Shown here: positions 21,606-33,731 of the stretch, in pieces
Numbering within the stretch: position 1 is the stretch's first letter
Layout: each line of letters opens with the position of its first letter
Origin: Bisporella sp. PMI_857
Lineage: Eukaryota > Ascomycota > Leotiomycetes > Helotiales > Helotiaceae
NCBI GenBank assembly: GCA_021307315.1
Contig: JAJSPD010000028.1
Location: forward strand, 248,001-312,000
DNA: 64,000 bases
Reading direction: 5' to 3'
Notes under the pieces: model-generated
The model's input: the letters and a program-made list of their open reading frames with translations, nothing else
Database searches by the model: none
What the model was told of the DNA's origin: nothing
Position numbers and translations under genes: made by a program

Positions 21606-22994
21606 ATGATTTTTGCGTCCACCGGAAGCATATCCCGTTGCTTCGGGCCCACCCCACCCCTTACAGTAACCATCAACTTCGCTTCATAGACGCCATTTCG
21701 GGAGCAGGCACATTTAAAACGCGAGGTTTTGTTCGCGCTTTGGAACGGCCGAGACTCCGAAAACTTATATCGGTGGCATATAAATTCGGCTAGGCTTCTT
21801 GAAATCCTAATACCTATCTTGAGTCATCACGTTACTTTATACTGTATACTGCAGACGGTCCTGGGAACCTCGTTGATCAAGCTCGCTGCCGGAAAAGCTG
21901 TGTACCTTACGACGGCCGACCGGCCAAGAACTGTCATCCACATCAGCCCCACAGGTCCAATTGTTAAAGAAATTACGGAGACATATACACCTGCCGGGAC
22001 GCAAGCCTTGGTTCAGGTTGAGTACTCGGGAATCAATCCTGCGGATATTAAACATACTGTCATTGGTCTTCATTCATCTGTCGCCGGTTATGACTTATCC
22101 GGTGAAGTGATTGCTATTAGTACCGATTCCCCTTTCAAACCTGGCCAAAAGATATTCGGCCACAATCCAGCTGGCCCCGCCCGACCTCTTTATAAAGGTG
22201 CTCATCAAGACTTTGCAATAGCTGAAGGCAGTGCCTGGCACATTGTGCCGATGGAGAGGATGGGAATGAGCGATGCTGCCGCATTGCCAGTAGTGACAGG
22301 TGCGGCTGCAGATGCGCTCTTCAATGTACTTGGCATTGGTTTTCCCGCCGCTGGAATCGGAGGAGCGAATGCTGAAGGTATTCTGATCTGGGGTGCTTCG
22401 GGTTCAGTCGGAGTATGTGCTGTACAATTGGCTAAGGCTGCTGGATTAAGTCCAATCATTGTAACTGCCAGCGAAAAGAACCATAGCACACTGAAGGACC
22501 TTGGAGCCGATACATGCTTTGACTATAAAGACGCTAATGTCGTTGACAAGATCCAAAAGTCTATTCGTGACAGCAGGAAGCGGGTGCTTCATATATTTGA
22601 CGCGGTTGGTTCTGGGTCAACGGCTCAGGGGGACGAGTTCCAGAAAAGTTCCCCGGAAACAGCTCTTCGTTGTGTTGACCAAAGCGATAAGCTCAAATTA
22701 TCATGCGTTGTACTTGTGTTGAGCGATAGGAGATGGAAAATGTGTTTTGCTGCAAGAGTTCCTCCTGGAAGCCCTTCTCCCTTTCTGACCGATGACATCG
22801 AAGGGTGGACTCGAATGCAACGCGGGGTCATGGCCTGGGTCATACGAAATTATAAACAGCAATTTGTGTTGCCCAACGTCAGGACGGCCCAAGGATTACA
22901 GGGAGGATTAGACACCATGAAACATAGCGCGGAGGGTAAAATCTGTTTCGAAAAAATTGTCATCAAACATCATCCTCTTGTAGGATTCAGTTGA
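21606..22994 (+). CDS. MDR-superfamily (zinc-type alcohol dehydrogenase/quinone reductase-like) oxidoreductase
   Basis: The main exon ends at 22994 and carries the GroES-like half (KAVYLTTADRPRTVIHI, YSGINPADIKH, GYDLSGEV) and the nucleotide-binding half with GASGSVGVCAVQLAKAAG. Structural zinc cysteines are absent, which points to the enoyl-reductase/quinone-reductase branch using NADPH. The open frame reaches back to 21729 only through a TTG. No ATG lies between there and the domain start, so a first exon is required. The best candidate I see is ATG 21606 to 21665, spliced by gtaacc..ctgcag to 21855, giving 399 residues; this junction is tentative. The rest of the frame is intact, and the protein ends at a normal length. 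The substrate is not predictable. Alternatively the gene has lost its start. Confidence 0.7.
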
Positions 22995-23533
22995 AAGTTC
23001 CTGCTCGAGCAGTTAGATATCAATGTTAGCTAAAGGATTGAAAATTCATAATTACATCCCGTAAACTTGACGACTCTCTTAAGATCCATCAAAAAGATCC
23101 CATTCCAAATCGCCTACCAAAAAATGACGGAACTAGCTTTTGGTTGGCTATGAAGCACGTTCTCGACTATTAGTTGTTGACTTAAACAGCATTATGAACA
23201 GTAGCTACGCTTTCAATAGATTCATCCGACCTCGTTTTGTAACATTCAATAGTTGATTGTAACGGAGTAATAGCCTCTCGGTTCACCGATGTGGTATATA
23301 TCCATTGGATCACTGGAGTCAGCATTCCAGACAAGAGACTAATCTTAAACACGGGAAAGGACTATTACAATATTTCACTTGAAATTACGATATAGAATGG
23401 TGATAAACGGCAGGAGAGCTCCTGTAAAATATATGTATTTGATGCACTTCATCAGACAAGATAGCCATCACTCCAGACGCCCGTCGCTAAGTCCTGGCAA
23501 GTCCCTTATCCTTGAACTCCAGACCCGAAATGC
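22995..23533. other. convergent intergenic
   Basis: 3' regions of the oxidoreductase (+) and Vps34 (-). AT-rich, no gene seen. Confidence 0.55.
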
Positions 23534-26405
23534 TTACGCCCTGAAATGCTGCACTAGCCCGTGAACTTTGTCGATCACAAGAGGGAAGATAGCGTTCGTG
23601 CTATCCTCAATCAACCTCTCAAAATGCCGGATAGCATCCTCTTCACTCAGCTCTAAGTAGAATCTCTCCTTGACCTTTAGTACGACCTTATCTGGCTCTA
23701 ACTTGATATCAGGAATGTTCGCGTCAACCATCAGACTGAACAGGTTCAGTATAAGATTGGAAGATTTGCGGAGCGTGGTGTAAGTTGTATAGCAATACTG
23801 CTTGAATTGGCGATATCCTTCTGATTCGAACCCCCCCATGCCTAGAACCATTTCTGGGGAGAGCTTCATTGCAGGAGCGAACGGCTTGGGATCTCTGCCA
23901 AGCATATATCCAAAATCGATGTGGAAGAAGTGGCCATCCGGGGATAGGAGTAGATTATCTAGATGACGATCTCCCACACCGAGCAGATAAGTGATGACAC
24001 AGTATCCTGCACAAGATTTGATGTAAACATCGAGCACTTCCTTTCTCACGCCTAAGGGTGCTCTATCATCGGGGTTGTTGTTTCTGAGATAGTTCATAAC
24101 TGGGTTAGTCCCTTTGAATTTGATTTTCATGCTTTCTAAACTCATCGATGGTACAAACTGAGCCGCACCAGCACTAACACTTGTGGCAAGGATCTTATAT
24201 GGTGAAAGCTTCAAGTCCAGATTCTCCTTCTGTAGTAATTGATCCATCAGTGTAATGATTTGGATCACCAGCTGATCTTGCCGTAGATCATCACCAGTCT
24301 TGAAGATAATCTTATACTTCTGCTTAGTGGTCGTCTTGAATGTTATCATCATCGGACTCAACGATGATTTAAACACATTGGTTTCTGTAGGCTCAACACC
24401 AGTGATCATAACCGAAGGATCCAAGGGAAGTGGTAATGGAGGGTCGATAATAAGTACTTCGTTCTTGGGATCAGCAAAAAATTGCTTAACTTTCTCTACT
24501 TTCTTGGGGATGCCGTCCCGTAACAGCTTGACATCTCCAGATATCTTTGATAAAACGGCAATAAGCTCGGCTTGCCTCAGTAAAGTTTTGCGCGTAGCTG
24601 GTCCATCAGGAAGCTTCACTAACTCCGTCATGAAGTCATACTCCACCTTGGCAAACAGCTTACGATATTCTGGTCCCTGATCCGCGCTCCTATCGTCACA
24701 CTCTACCATAAGATACCAATGGAAATAATTTCCCAACATGAAGTTGTGTGTCGCTCGCGAAATAAGGAATTGGGCAAGCGAAGAATCGTGAGTACCATCC
24801 TCCAAAGGCGATATTCGCTCAAACTTAAGTGCCTGAACTAGCTGGAGAAGATACAACAGGAGCTCATCGTCATCAGCTTGACGGAGGCGGTCAACGGCAT
24901 ATGCTCTGACTGCTGCATTGTCAAAAGTTGGACCAAGCAATTCAAGCGCATCATCAACATCGATCTTTTCCCACTTGCCGAGAATTTGGATGGCTTGACG
25001 AGACTCGCTTGGATCTTCCCAATTGACAGACTTAACGAACTTCGTCAACCCTCGCTTCTCTCTTGTGAGATGATGTCGGAATTTCCACACCAAATCCTTT
25101 TCTTCCGGAGACAGGATATGTGTTGGGGAATATGCCATGATTTCCATCAGCTCGTCCCTGGTTTTAGGATTCGGCTTCAGATCACGATCTAGCGCACCGG
25201 TTCGATGACCCCGCACAAGTCGGCGATGTTTGTTCTCCGCGGGATTATCTTTCGCGCCAAGCTCTGGATCATATATGCGCACAAGTCTGCCTCCAAATGG
25301 ATGATCATCGTTGTCTCCAAGACCATTTATACCCGGGCCATATTGAACTTCCGGAGGAGGCTTCAAATTTATCGTGGATTGGGATCCAGAAATATGTTGC
25401 ATTGATGAGATTGGAGGTGGTGGGTATTCATGATCGGCAAAGACAACCGGAAAATCAAAACGTGGAAGTTCAATATTTAATGTGAATCTTGCGTTGTCGA
25501 CGTAGTCATCGCTTTTGGCTGCCTCTGTGATGGTGCTTTCCTGTCCATCTAGGTTCAAGGCTGGTTCAATATCCTTCGTCTTCCGACCTTGCATTGTCCT
25601 CATGGAATAGGTGGTTGCTTGAATTCCCCTCTTCTCAACCGTACGAAAAACTAATTGATCCAGCCAGTCAACCCGCGGTATTTCTCCCATTTCATGCTTC
25701 TTGAATAGCTTTTCTAATCGGTCCATTTCCTCACTCTCCTTGTTGGTTATCCCGACACTATCCTTCCTTCTAGATGATCCATTCTGCCGCGTGGTTGGTA
25801 TGATTGCGGGAGTGGTAGACGAATCGAGGCCATCCGCAGTTTTCCCACGATGAACATAGCATTTCTGTCGGCCTTTCTGTAACTGATTGTCCTTGTCAAA
25901 TAGTGCAATCGTAGTTCCTCCGAATGGAATAGCATGACCATGGGCGCCAGGCCCTCCTGTAGGTGATAAATCCCATATTGTGATAGCTAGCTGAGCACTT
26001 AATGGCAAGGAAGAGTACTTGATGGGCAGGCTGAGCCATTCATTCCATCTAAAGGAATATTAGCATCTTGTCTAATAAGATTACATATTCCTGTCTTCCC
26101 ACTAACCTTCTTTCGTTTTTGAATGGTTTATACGGTGTTTGCACAGGGACAGTGAGAGGTTTTGAATCGGCCCATAACTGTACAGTGACATAAAGATCTG
26201 AGTGAGCACTTAGATTGGATCCGATATGTCGAAGATCTGGTCTTCGTATCAAGGTAGAGAAAGGCACTGGTGTTTGCTCTCCTTCAAGACTGACACTATA
26301 TGGATCTTAGCCATATTAAACAGCACTAAACTCAAGAACTTACATTCTAATACCTACAGGAAGCTTTGTCAGAGCTTCTGAACTTGCAAAAGAGAAGGGT
26401 TCCAT
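23534..26405 (-). CDS. VPS34: phosphatidylinositol 3-kinase Vps34
   Basis: Three exons on the minus strand, 26405-26344, 26295-26107 and 26048-23534, give 921 residues. The start MEPFSFASSEALTKLPVGIR and the second exon (LRHIGSNLSAHSDLYVTVQLW) form the C2 domain, followed by the helical PIK domain (about 330-540) and the catalytic domain. In the last, GDDLRQDQLV, the catalytic loop GDRHLDNLLL (about 775) and the activation loop DFGYMLGRDPKP are all present. The C-terminal helix ends LVQHFRA. Vps34 makes PI3P on endosomes and autophagosome precursors in complexes with Vps15 and Vps30. Length and motifs are normal for the family. It is transcribed away from the NSE4 gene over a 341-bp gap. Confidence 0.97.
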
Positions 26406-26746
26406 GATCCATAATCCATAGGACAGTAGGAAGCTTCAGGCTTTGAAAGGCTTAATGCCGCAAGGCTGCTTAAATTTAAAGTTGTGGTCCGTGCCCTTAT
26501 CAAGCATGATGTCGCGACGCAACACCAACGCGCTTCCCGGTTTCAGCTTCACGGTTGACCGTTTGTAGCCTCGACAACAATATCGTCAGACCCTCGTCTC
26601 CTTGCGCGAAATAATTTATACGCGCTATAAGGGCGCTGATTCAGCGAGAATAAAGTGCGGCTAATACCACACGCGTCAGAAAAACGATCTCCTCGATCTT
26701 CATAGAGCCAACAGTGCCTAACTCTTATTTCAGCGGATCTGATTCG
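26406..26746. promoter_or_regulatory. shared divergent promoter, VPS34/NSE4
   Basis: These 341 bp between the two start codons must serve both genes. GC-richer words with CG steps (tgtcgcgacgcaacacc, cgcgctataagggcgc, acacgcgtcagaaaaacg) cluster here; the acgcgt near 26671 matches the core of an MCB/MluI-type cell-cycle box, which would suit NSE4. This match is short and could be chance. Confidence 0.5.
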
Positions 26747-28204
26747 ATGGTGGGATCACCGAAGATGTCGTCCTCTCCTCCTCCTTTCGACGACGACCTC
26801 TACGAAGCATCTCCTGCCCCTCTTGGAGCGCAAATAGTTAATGGGCGACCAGTAGGAGCATCACCCTCGCCAGCCCCATCCTCATCCGACAAAGAGAATA
26901 GGTCGTCAAGACCTGATAAAAGCAAGGGAGCCACGAGAACTGTTACACCAGCTACCAAGAGAAAACGCACACTAGAGACAGTGGAATGCGACGCGCCAGA
27001 GGAGCGTAGTCGTAGTCGCCGACGGATAGTCGAGGCGCGCGATGTTGTTGCAGAAGACGACTATGATCCCGATCAGGATGTGGAAGAACGACGGGCTATG
27101 CGCAAAGGGTTCCGCGAGCTTACACGCACCTTGAATGAAAACCAGGCAGAATACCTCGCAGCAAATTCTCGCGGTATCCATGATACTTTGATCGCTGCCA
27201 ACAGTCTGTCTCATCAGGTTAAGCAAACCTCGGATGCTACCATCGACTCCAGACTACTCGTGACTACTGCAGATCTCTCGTATAAGAAAACCCTTGCTCT
27301 TATTTCTGGAGACACCTCTCAGAAAGTGGACATCGATGAGTTCATTAAAAAGTGCAAGTCATATATGCGCAATGCGGGAGTCCCAGAAAGTGGTGTACAG
27401 ACTTTACAATCGAACAGTACACAACGGAGGAAGACTAATGACGAGATTGATGAGGATGAAGATGATGGAGATGTACTGAACTGGGAGTACCTTGGTCGTC
27501 AGGCATGCTTGCCATTCATTTCCCGACCTTCTGTACCTGGATTTTTACTCGGGCCGCTGTCGGTGGAAAAGCGGGCGAGAAAGGTGGTGATTCGCAAAGC
27601 ACCGCTAAAACCGAATAATCTGAAAGAATCCCGGCCAGAAGTTCTTAAGGCTGGGGACATTGAAAAGGACGAGAACGAGAACCTCACTGGTTTATGCACC
27701 ACCATCAAAAGCTCGTTAGCTAGTGCGATTAATCGTAATGTTAAAGCTGCCGAGGATGAGTACCACGATGATATGACCGATGAAGAAATACAAGCTCTGT
27801 ACACCAAGTACAACACCTCAGCGGATGGAGGAGTTGCGTATTTTCCCTTCGTGATCAATCCGTATTCGTTTGGTCAAACGATTGAGAATATGTTTTATGT
27901 CAGCTTTTTGATCCGGGACGGCGAGGTTTCCCTCCAAGAAGGTGACGACGGTCTGCCCTACTTAGGTATGTATATCGTTGGGGAGTTAGTTCCCATAGTT
28001 GAATGCTAATCCGCATATATAGATCCGAAGGAACGCACGGATGCGGATATCAAACGAACAGACGACGCAAAACATCAAGCTGTGATATCTATTGATATGG
28101 AGCAGTGGGAAACTCTCATTGATCTGTTCGATATTAAAAGGCCAATGATACCACACAGGGAAGAGAAAGAGCATTCTTACACGCAGAAGGGATGGTATGC
28201 CTAG
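26747..28204 (+). CDS. NSE4: SMC5-SMC6 complex kleisin subunit Nse4
   Basis: Two exons, 26747-27965 and 28023-28204, give 466 residues. The frame extends 11 codons upstream from a GTG, but the first ATG is at 26747. The N-terminus is disordered and basic (KENRSSRPDKSKG, ATKRKRT). The kleisin N-domain follows (YDPDQDVEERRAMRKGFRELTRTLNEN.., then TADLSYKKTLALISGDTSQKVDIDEFIKKC). A charged linker leads to the conserved C-terminal winged-helix block (FPFVINPYSFGQTIENMFYVSFLIRDG, ending DMEQWETLIDLFD). Nse4 bridges the Smc5 and Smc6 heads in DNA repair and replication-fork restart. The second exon restores the end of the winged helix, which supports the splice. Confidence 0.95.
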
Positions 28205-28523
28205 ATTTGCACTAAGGATGGCGTTTTGGGGGAAAATGTATGATTATATCACTTCACGTGGGGATATTTCTAGGGTGGAAAAGCGTGGCTAGACATGTTG
28301 CTTTTAGAGGGATGGTGCAACATATGCTTATTGGCGCTGAGTGCGTTTTTGATACCAAATAAGATCTTATTGAGATGGAGGCTCATCCAATCGTCTTCAA
28401 TATATCGCCCAACCATTATGCAAGTAAAAATCTGCTGCGCTAGCGAGATTTTCCCTGACTGTCCTCCACTTTCTAATCTACTGGTGTTTAATGCACCGAT
28501 CCGCCAAGATATTTCGATGTTTG
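28205..28523. other. intergenic, downstream of NSE4
   Basis: Contains the probable 3' UTR of NSE4. No gene is supported; frames on both strands are short and cross the dinucleotide repeat. Confidence 0.5.
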
Positions 28524-28561
28524 ATATATATATATATATATATATATATCTCTCTCTCTCC
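28524..28561. repeat. microsatellite (AT)n followed by (CT)n
   Basis: Thirteen AT units run from 28524 to 28549, followed directly by six TC units to about 28561. A simple-sequence repeat, useful only as a marker; likely to vary in length between isolates. Confidence 0.95.
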
Positions 28562-29631
28562 CAACACATATTTATGTCGTTTTTAGCGCCAAAGGAAGAA
28601 TCCTATCGATTTATGTTATGGAAAATGTGAAAATCTACCCTGCGGTAAAGATTTGGTTCTGATGGAACCCCAAACGCTTAGGACAATCAGATATTTGTCA
28701 CGTTATCAGTCTTCCGTTTGCACGTATCTCTCGGTGTAGAATACCCTGGATTAGATACGTTGCCCACTCAATAATGCCATATTTGGTATATCCCGAACCG
28801 ACTCATCATCCTGCTCAAATAAAGGTAGCTGGGTTTTATGGTAAATACCTTCCCTTCTGAGACTATGTTCAGTATACATGCGGCCTTTCCATCTCGCCTA
28901 AAGATCTATAACCCTAGAGCTGGATCTAGGTTTGTCTTGGCTTTCCCCCCCGTTAAGCCGTTCCCGTCTAGTTCTCGTTCCAATATGTGGCCACAAGTAA
29001 GTACTTCTTCCCCCTCCACGCTTTTTCGGGGGAGATTCTTCCTTTTCGATGCCTTCATCATCATGCTCTTCCTCCAGTGCCATTGACCCCTTTTATATTC
29101 ATTCAGTATAGGTACACGATTGCTCATCTTGGACTTATATCCTCTACACTACCCCACGTTATCCACGTGGGATGCCTGCGTGATTGGCTGCACGTCAGAG
29201 GCAACCTTGTAAATCCTTTCGGTACGTCATATTCAGGACGAGACGGTTGGGCCGAGTACCGCAGACCCAACGAAACCGCGCAAAAAAGGGCCCCTCCATC
29301 AGCATCATCCAACCATCAATTGGATCCCCAAACCCTACACTGCACTACCAACTCTCTACTACTACCATTCTTTCCTACATACATTAACCCCCATATACTA
29401 AATAGCTGGCAAAGGTTCCTTCTTCCACTCTTCCATCTCTAGCTGAACACGGCCATCTCGCTCAATTGGCAGCAGAAATCGCCAATTTTAAACAAGAGTC
29501 GTATTCGTTGCCGCATTGAACACATGCAACGCATGAACCGTCGCACCAGAGCTATGCCTTTGGTCTGATCGCCAGGCAACTCCCACCACTCGATCTCAGC
29601 ACCTCTAGACAACGCAGAAACAGTTGTCAAT
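28562..29631. other. long upstream region of the PKA gene
   Basis: About 1.1 kb precede the kinase ATG. Short frames are present, but none is supported. The last 500 bp are rich in C and A, with pyrimidine runs (ctctctactactaccattctttcc), as expected of a promoter and long 5' leader for a signalling kinase. Confidence 0.5.
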
Positions 29632-31082
29632 ATGTCTACCGTTAAGCACATGGCACATGCGCTCTTGCATCACCATTCCTCACACGAATTGTCGCCGGAA
29701 GAAATCGAGCAGGAGAAACACTTCATATCACAGTACGCCGATCAACCACACATCCCCATTCCTCCAGAAGAAATCAAGAATGATCCCAGGCACCATGAGC
29801 TCGGGGGGAGTTCAAAGGGGTTGACCGTGAATCATTTCGATTTAGTCAAGACGTTGGGAACCGGTGCGTCCTCATATCTGCTGCATGTTGTCTGGAATTG
29901 ATTGAGGGTGCATGCTGATCTGGAGTAGGCACATTTGCGAGGGTGTGGCTTGTGAAGCTTAAGAACCCTGCAGAGGAGGATCGCGACAAGGTCTTCGCTT
30001 TGAAGGTTCTGCGGAAGGTTGAAGGTGAGGAGTAGATTCCCAATTCAATGGAAGCATGGTTAACAGTTGCCGGGATAGTCATCAAGCTCAAGCAAGTAGA
30101 TCACGTCAACCACGAGCGATCCGTTCTTGCGGATGTCGCTGGGCATCCTTTTATCACTACGTTGATTACGTCTTTTTCCGATCATGATTCTTTGTACATG
30201 CTAGTATGTTCACCGATCCAATTGACGATTGAGACTAACAAAGCAGCTCGATTACTGCCCTGGAGGCGAAGTCTTTTCATACCTTCGTAAAGCAAAACGA
30301 TTTGACGAAAATACTGCGCGATTCTACGCCGCTGAAATAGTCCTCATTCTCGAATTCCTTCACGAGAGAGAAGGTGTCGCATACCGAGACCTGAAACCAG
30401 AGAATCTGCTACTGGATGCAGATGGGCATATAAAGCTGGTGGACTTTGGATTCGCGAAGAGGCTCGGTGATAGTAAGCTATACCTACGCCGCTAATTGTA
30501 CAGCTTTGTTGACCATAAAAAGGGGAAACATATACGTTATGCGGCACACCTGAATATCTAGCGCCTGAAGTCATACAATCCAAAGGCCATACTACAGCTG
30601 TAGACTGGTGGGCATTAGGAATATTAATATACGAATTCCTGACTGGCTACCCTCCATTCTGGCACCAGAACCCAATCGAAATCTACAAGCAGTAAGTTGT
30701 TATTGTTCCTAATCTACTCCCTCTATGCGGACAAGGCTCTCTAACGTCTGCCAGAATCGTCTCCAAACCCGTCCATTTTCCTGAATCGCCCCAGCTCTCT
30801 CCGGATGCCAAAGACATCATACGCCAATTCTGCGTCGTCGACCGCTCCCACCGTCTCGGAAATGTGGCGGGGCGCGCCGCTCGTGTAAAAGAACACCCTT
30901 TCTTCCGTGGTGTTCGATGGGATGAGGTATATTATCGAAAGTACCGTGGGCCAATCATCCCGCCATTGAGACATAAGGCGGACGCGCAGTGTTTTGACGA
31001 CTACCCTGATGAGAAGAAGAATCGAGAACCGTACACACACGAGCTTCAGAGGAGGTGGGACGATTGTTTCAAGGATTTTTAA
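29632..31082 (+). CDS. cAMP-dependent protein kinase catalytic subunit, second isoform type
   Basis: Six exons, 29632-29863, 29929-30024, 30079-30203, 30247-30472, 30523-30691 and 30755-31082, give 391 residues. A 70-residue His/Glu-rich leader precedes the kinase domain. The Gly loop is GTGTFARV, followed by ALKVLRK (Lys for ATP), the catalytic loop [15 protein letters not shown], and the activation segment [15 protein letters not shown], with the phospho-Thr in TLCGTPE. The C-terminal tail ends FKDF, the FxxF hydrophobic motif that PKA places at its very end, which favours PKA over other AGC kinases. The Gly loop differs from the GTGSFGRV of the main fungal subunit, so I read this as the minor second subunit (PkaC2/Pka2-like). 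It should phosphorylate RRxS/T sites when released from the regulatory subunit by cAMP. Confidence 0.93.
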
Positions 31083-31983
31083 TTGGAACCGGCAGCTGAA
31101 GAACGGCCAAGTGGCTGCTTAATTTAACCAGCAGGATCCATGATATGAGAGACGACACAAGACGAACACTGCATAGATAAAGATGATAAGTGTTAAGGGG
31201 GCGGCAGTAGCGTCTATTATGCAGGCGTCGGGTTCGGGCGGATACCCTGGTGTCATCTACAAGTATTGAGTTATTGGCGGGCATGGGCAGAGGCAGGCTA
31301 CGAATTCTTTATACAGCCCAGATGAGAAATGATATGGTAATCTCAAATGGTCATCTCAGACCAAGCAAGCCAAATACGACAGGTTTTCGATTGCCTTCTT
31401 CTGGGGAGCCACGAACTCCTAAAACAGCACAGTGCATATGTTGTTCCGAGCCACGACATGCGCGTCGCATATCCATGCTCAATCATGAATGTATTGTAAT
31501 CAATTGTCTTGGAACAGCTAGGAATACAAAAAAACTCAAATACCTGGCAAAATACCCTAAGCCAAGCCGTCAGACGCCTATGGGACCCCCTTGTCTTGAA
31601 CCTCGGCCCTGCGCTCTGATTATCAAATGCTCTTGGTCTGGAATTCATCAATTTGAGTTTTCGAGCCTGCATCCCGTTTTACTGAGTAAGCCATCTGCGT
31701 CATGAAGGTCTTCGATAAATATATAATCTAACATGTTTCTTTCAATTTTACCTCCGCTTTCCCATCCAGAATACCAAAGTAAAAGCTGAACCAGACAGCC
31801 AATTTCAAGCAATATTTTGCTAATTCATTACCCGAGCCGAGACAACACCTGCGTCATCACCCGCTACCTCATTAACAATATCCGAGACTCGACTTTTTGT
31901 ACCACATCAACAATAACCACGTCTGACGCCTGCTACCAGAACACAAAACGCATACCTGCAAGCAGAAATCATAAAATTTCACA
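31083..31983. other. intergenic
   Basis: About 900 bp hold the 3' end of the kinase gene and the promoter and leader of the DUF4336 gene. Frames on both strands near 31250-31700 overlap one another and lack motifs. No gene is supported. Confidence 0.5.
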
Positions 31984-32908
31984 ATGTCAGCAAAGCTCAT
32001 CTCAGCAAATCCAGAAGAAACCATGGTTATCCGTGAGGTCGTGCCAGGCGTTACCACCCTCAGCGTTCCCTTTCTGCGCTTCGGCCTTATTAAGTTTGGT
32101 GGGAGAGCCACGATCAGTATGTCCTCTTTGCTCGCTACCCCTTTTGGCCACCAATTCATGCCCCAGAGGGCAATAAAGCTAACAGTTGACAGTAAAACTC
32201 CAATCCGGATCCCTCTTCGTTTTCTCCCCCGTCGCCCTCACCGAAACCGTAAAATCAACACTCGCCGCCCTCTCCCCACAGCCCCCAAAATACATCGTCG
32301 CTCCTGACCTCGAGCACCACATCCACCTATCCGCCTGGTCCGCCGCCTTCCCATCCGCGCACCTGCTCGCCCCCGCCGGTTTGGCCGAGAAGCGCGCACA
32401 GCAGAACCACAAAGACAAGTCCGTCACCATCCTCAACTTCTCCACGATTTTCCAGAAGAGCTCGGCGGAGAAGGTCAGCGTGGATGAGGAGTTCGACCGG
32501 GAGTTCGAGACCGAGTTCGTAGATGCGCACGTCAACAAGGAGATCATCTTCTTCCACAAGCCGACCAAGACGCTCATCCAAGCCGATCTGCTGTTCAACC
32601 TCCCCGCCACCGAGCAATTCTCCAAGACCGGCGAATCCGCCACGTCGGGCTTCTTTTCCACCCTCGCGTCGAAGCTGTTGAACACCGCTGGCGCGGCCGG
32701 GGGCCAGAAGTGGGCCATCTGGAACTTGATAAGTAGGCGCGATCGCCCCGGCTTCAACGCCAGCATTGCGCGGATCAACAAGTGGGATTTCCAGAATATC
32801 ATCTCCTGCCACGGAGATAGCATAATCGGGGACGGCAAGAGCGTGTTTGAGAAGGTGTTTGCGAGACATATCGAGGCTGCTAATGCGGAGGGCGGAGCCA
32901 CAAAGTAA
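31984..32908 (+). CDS. DUF4336 domain protein
   Basis: Two exons, 31984-32116 and 32193-32908, give 282 residues. Splicing at gtatgt..gttgacag produces the continuous block GRATIIKLQSGSLFVFSPVALT, which matches the fold start of the family better than the unspliced frame. Downstream are PPKYIVAPDLEHHIHLSAW, a His-rich motif in the place of a metallo-beta-lactamase metal site, then FFHKPTKTLIQADLLFNLP, the usual second landmark, and the C-terminal WDFQNIISCHGDSIIGDGK. The family resembles metallo-beta-lactamase-fold hydrolases, but no activity is established. There is no signal peptide, so a cytosolic protein is likely. Exon 2 is markedly GC-richer than its surroundings, which creates long antisense open frames. 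Confidence 0.88.
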
Positions 32909-33731
32909 ATTGGCAGAAAGGGAGTTTATGGAACGGGGAGGGGGGGTTGTGATCGGATATGAAGGAGCCAAGGAGGCGAAAAGCTGATTTAGCGAGCATT
33001 GAAGGGCGTTTTGTAATTTATGGGTGGGTTCCTTTTTTTTCGGGGATATGTATAAGTGCAAAGGATAAGTGAATAGTAATGAGAAGCTGGAAGCTGGGTA
33101 TATTGTATAGCATCTGTTAATAATCAAAAACCGTTACATACATGGCGCGGTCGTTATTCTCGGACACCTCATGGTTCTATTACCTAGCGCTCGTCCCAAT
33201 ATATCAAAGCGTTGTACAAACAAGGAGACTTTCGATCTACGCAACGTCTTCCAAAAGCCGTGAGAGCGGACTTGCAGTTCCCGCCCATGTCAAGTTGCCG
33301 TACAAGAAAACCCATCTTTCATCCCCGGCCTTCGCCCTCCAAGCATTCTCGTCCGAACACCCGATCGCATCTCCATTGTATCTTCTCGGATGAATATAGA
33401 AAGCAGAAACGGACCACGTGCCTCCCGAGGAGAGCCAAACACAAATAGGACCAGGGTTTTGGTATTGTGGCAGTTTGGAAGGGCGATAGATAGATGCTGC
33501 GAACTCCGCACTTTTTATCACACGTTGCAGCGCAGTAATCATAATAACAATAATCATATGCCCGATCTCTTAATTTCGTAGTTTACGGCTCTTCTTTTTT
33601 TTGCTAACCAGGCCCAAATTTCCCCCTTCCGCCCCTTTTTCGGTTAGAGTTTCGTTGCAGGAGCTCATCTCAACCTGATGTACCCTCTCGATAACCTAAC
33701 CTTAGAGTTGGCAGATCGGCCTCCGCCTAGC
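32909..33731. other. convergent intergenic
   Basis: Holds the 3' regions of the DUF4336 gene (+) and the P450 gene (-). Short frames only; G-rich and T-rich tracts near 32935-33040. No gene is supported. Confidence 0.5.

Noticed and set aside
24300..25485. Plus-strand frames of 60-126 codons opposite VPS34
   Set aside because: They are shadows of the strongly conserved kinase gene.
32179..33127. Two long antisense frames (240 and 266 codons) opposite the DUF4336 gene
   Set aside because: They arise from the GC-rich codon use of the sense exon. They lack motifs, and the sense frame has a family match and good splice sites.
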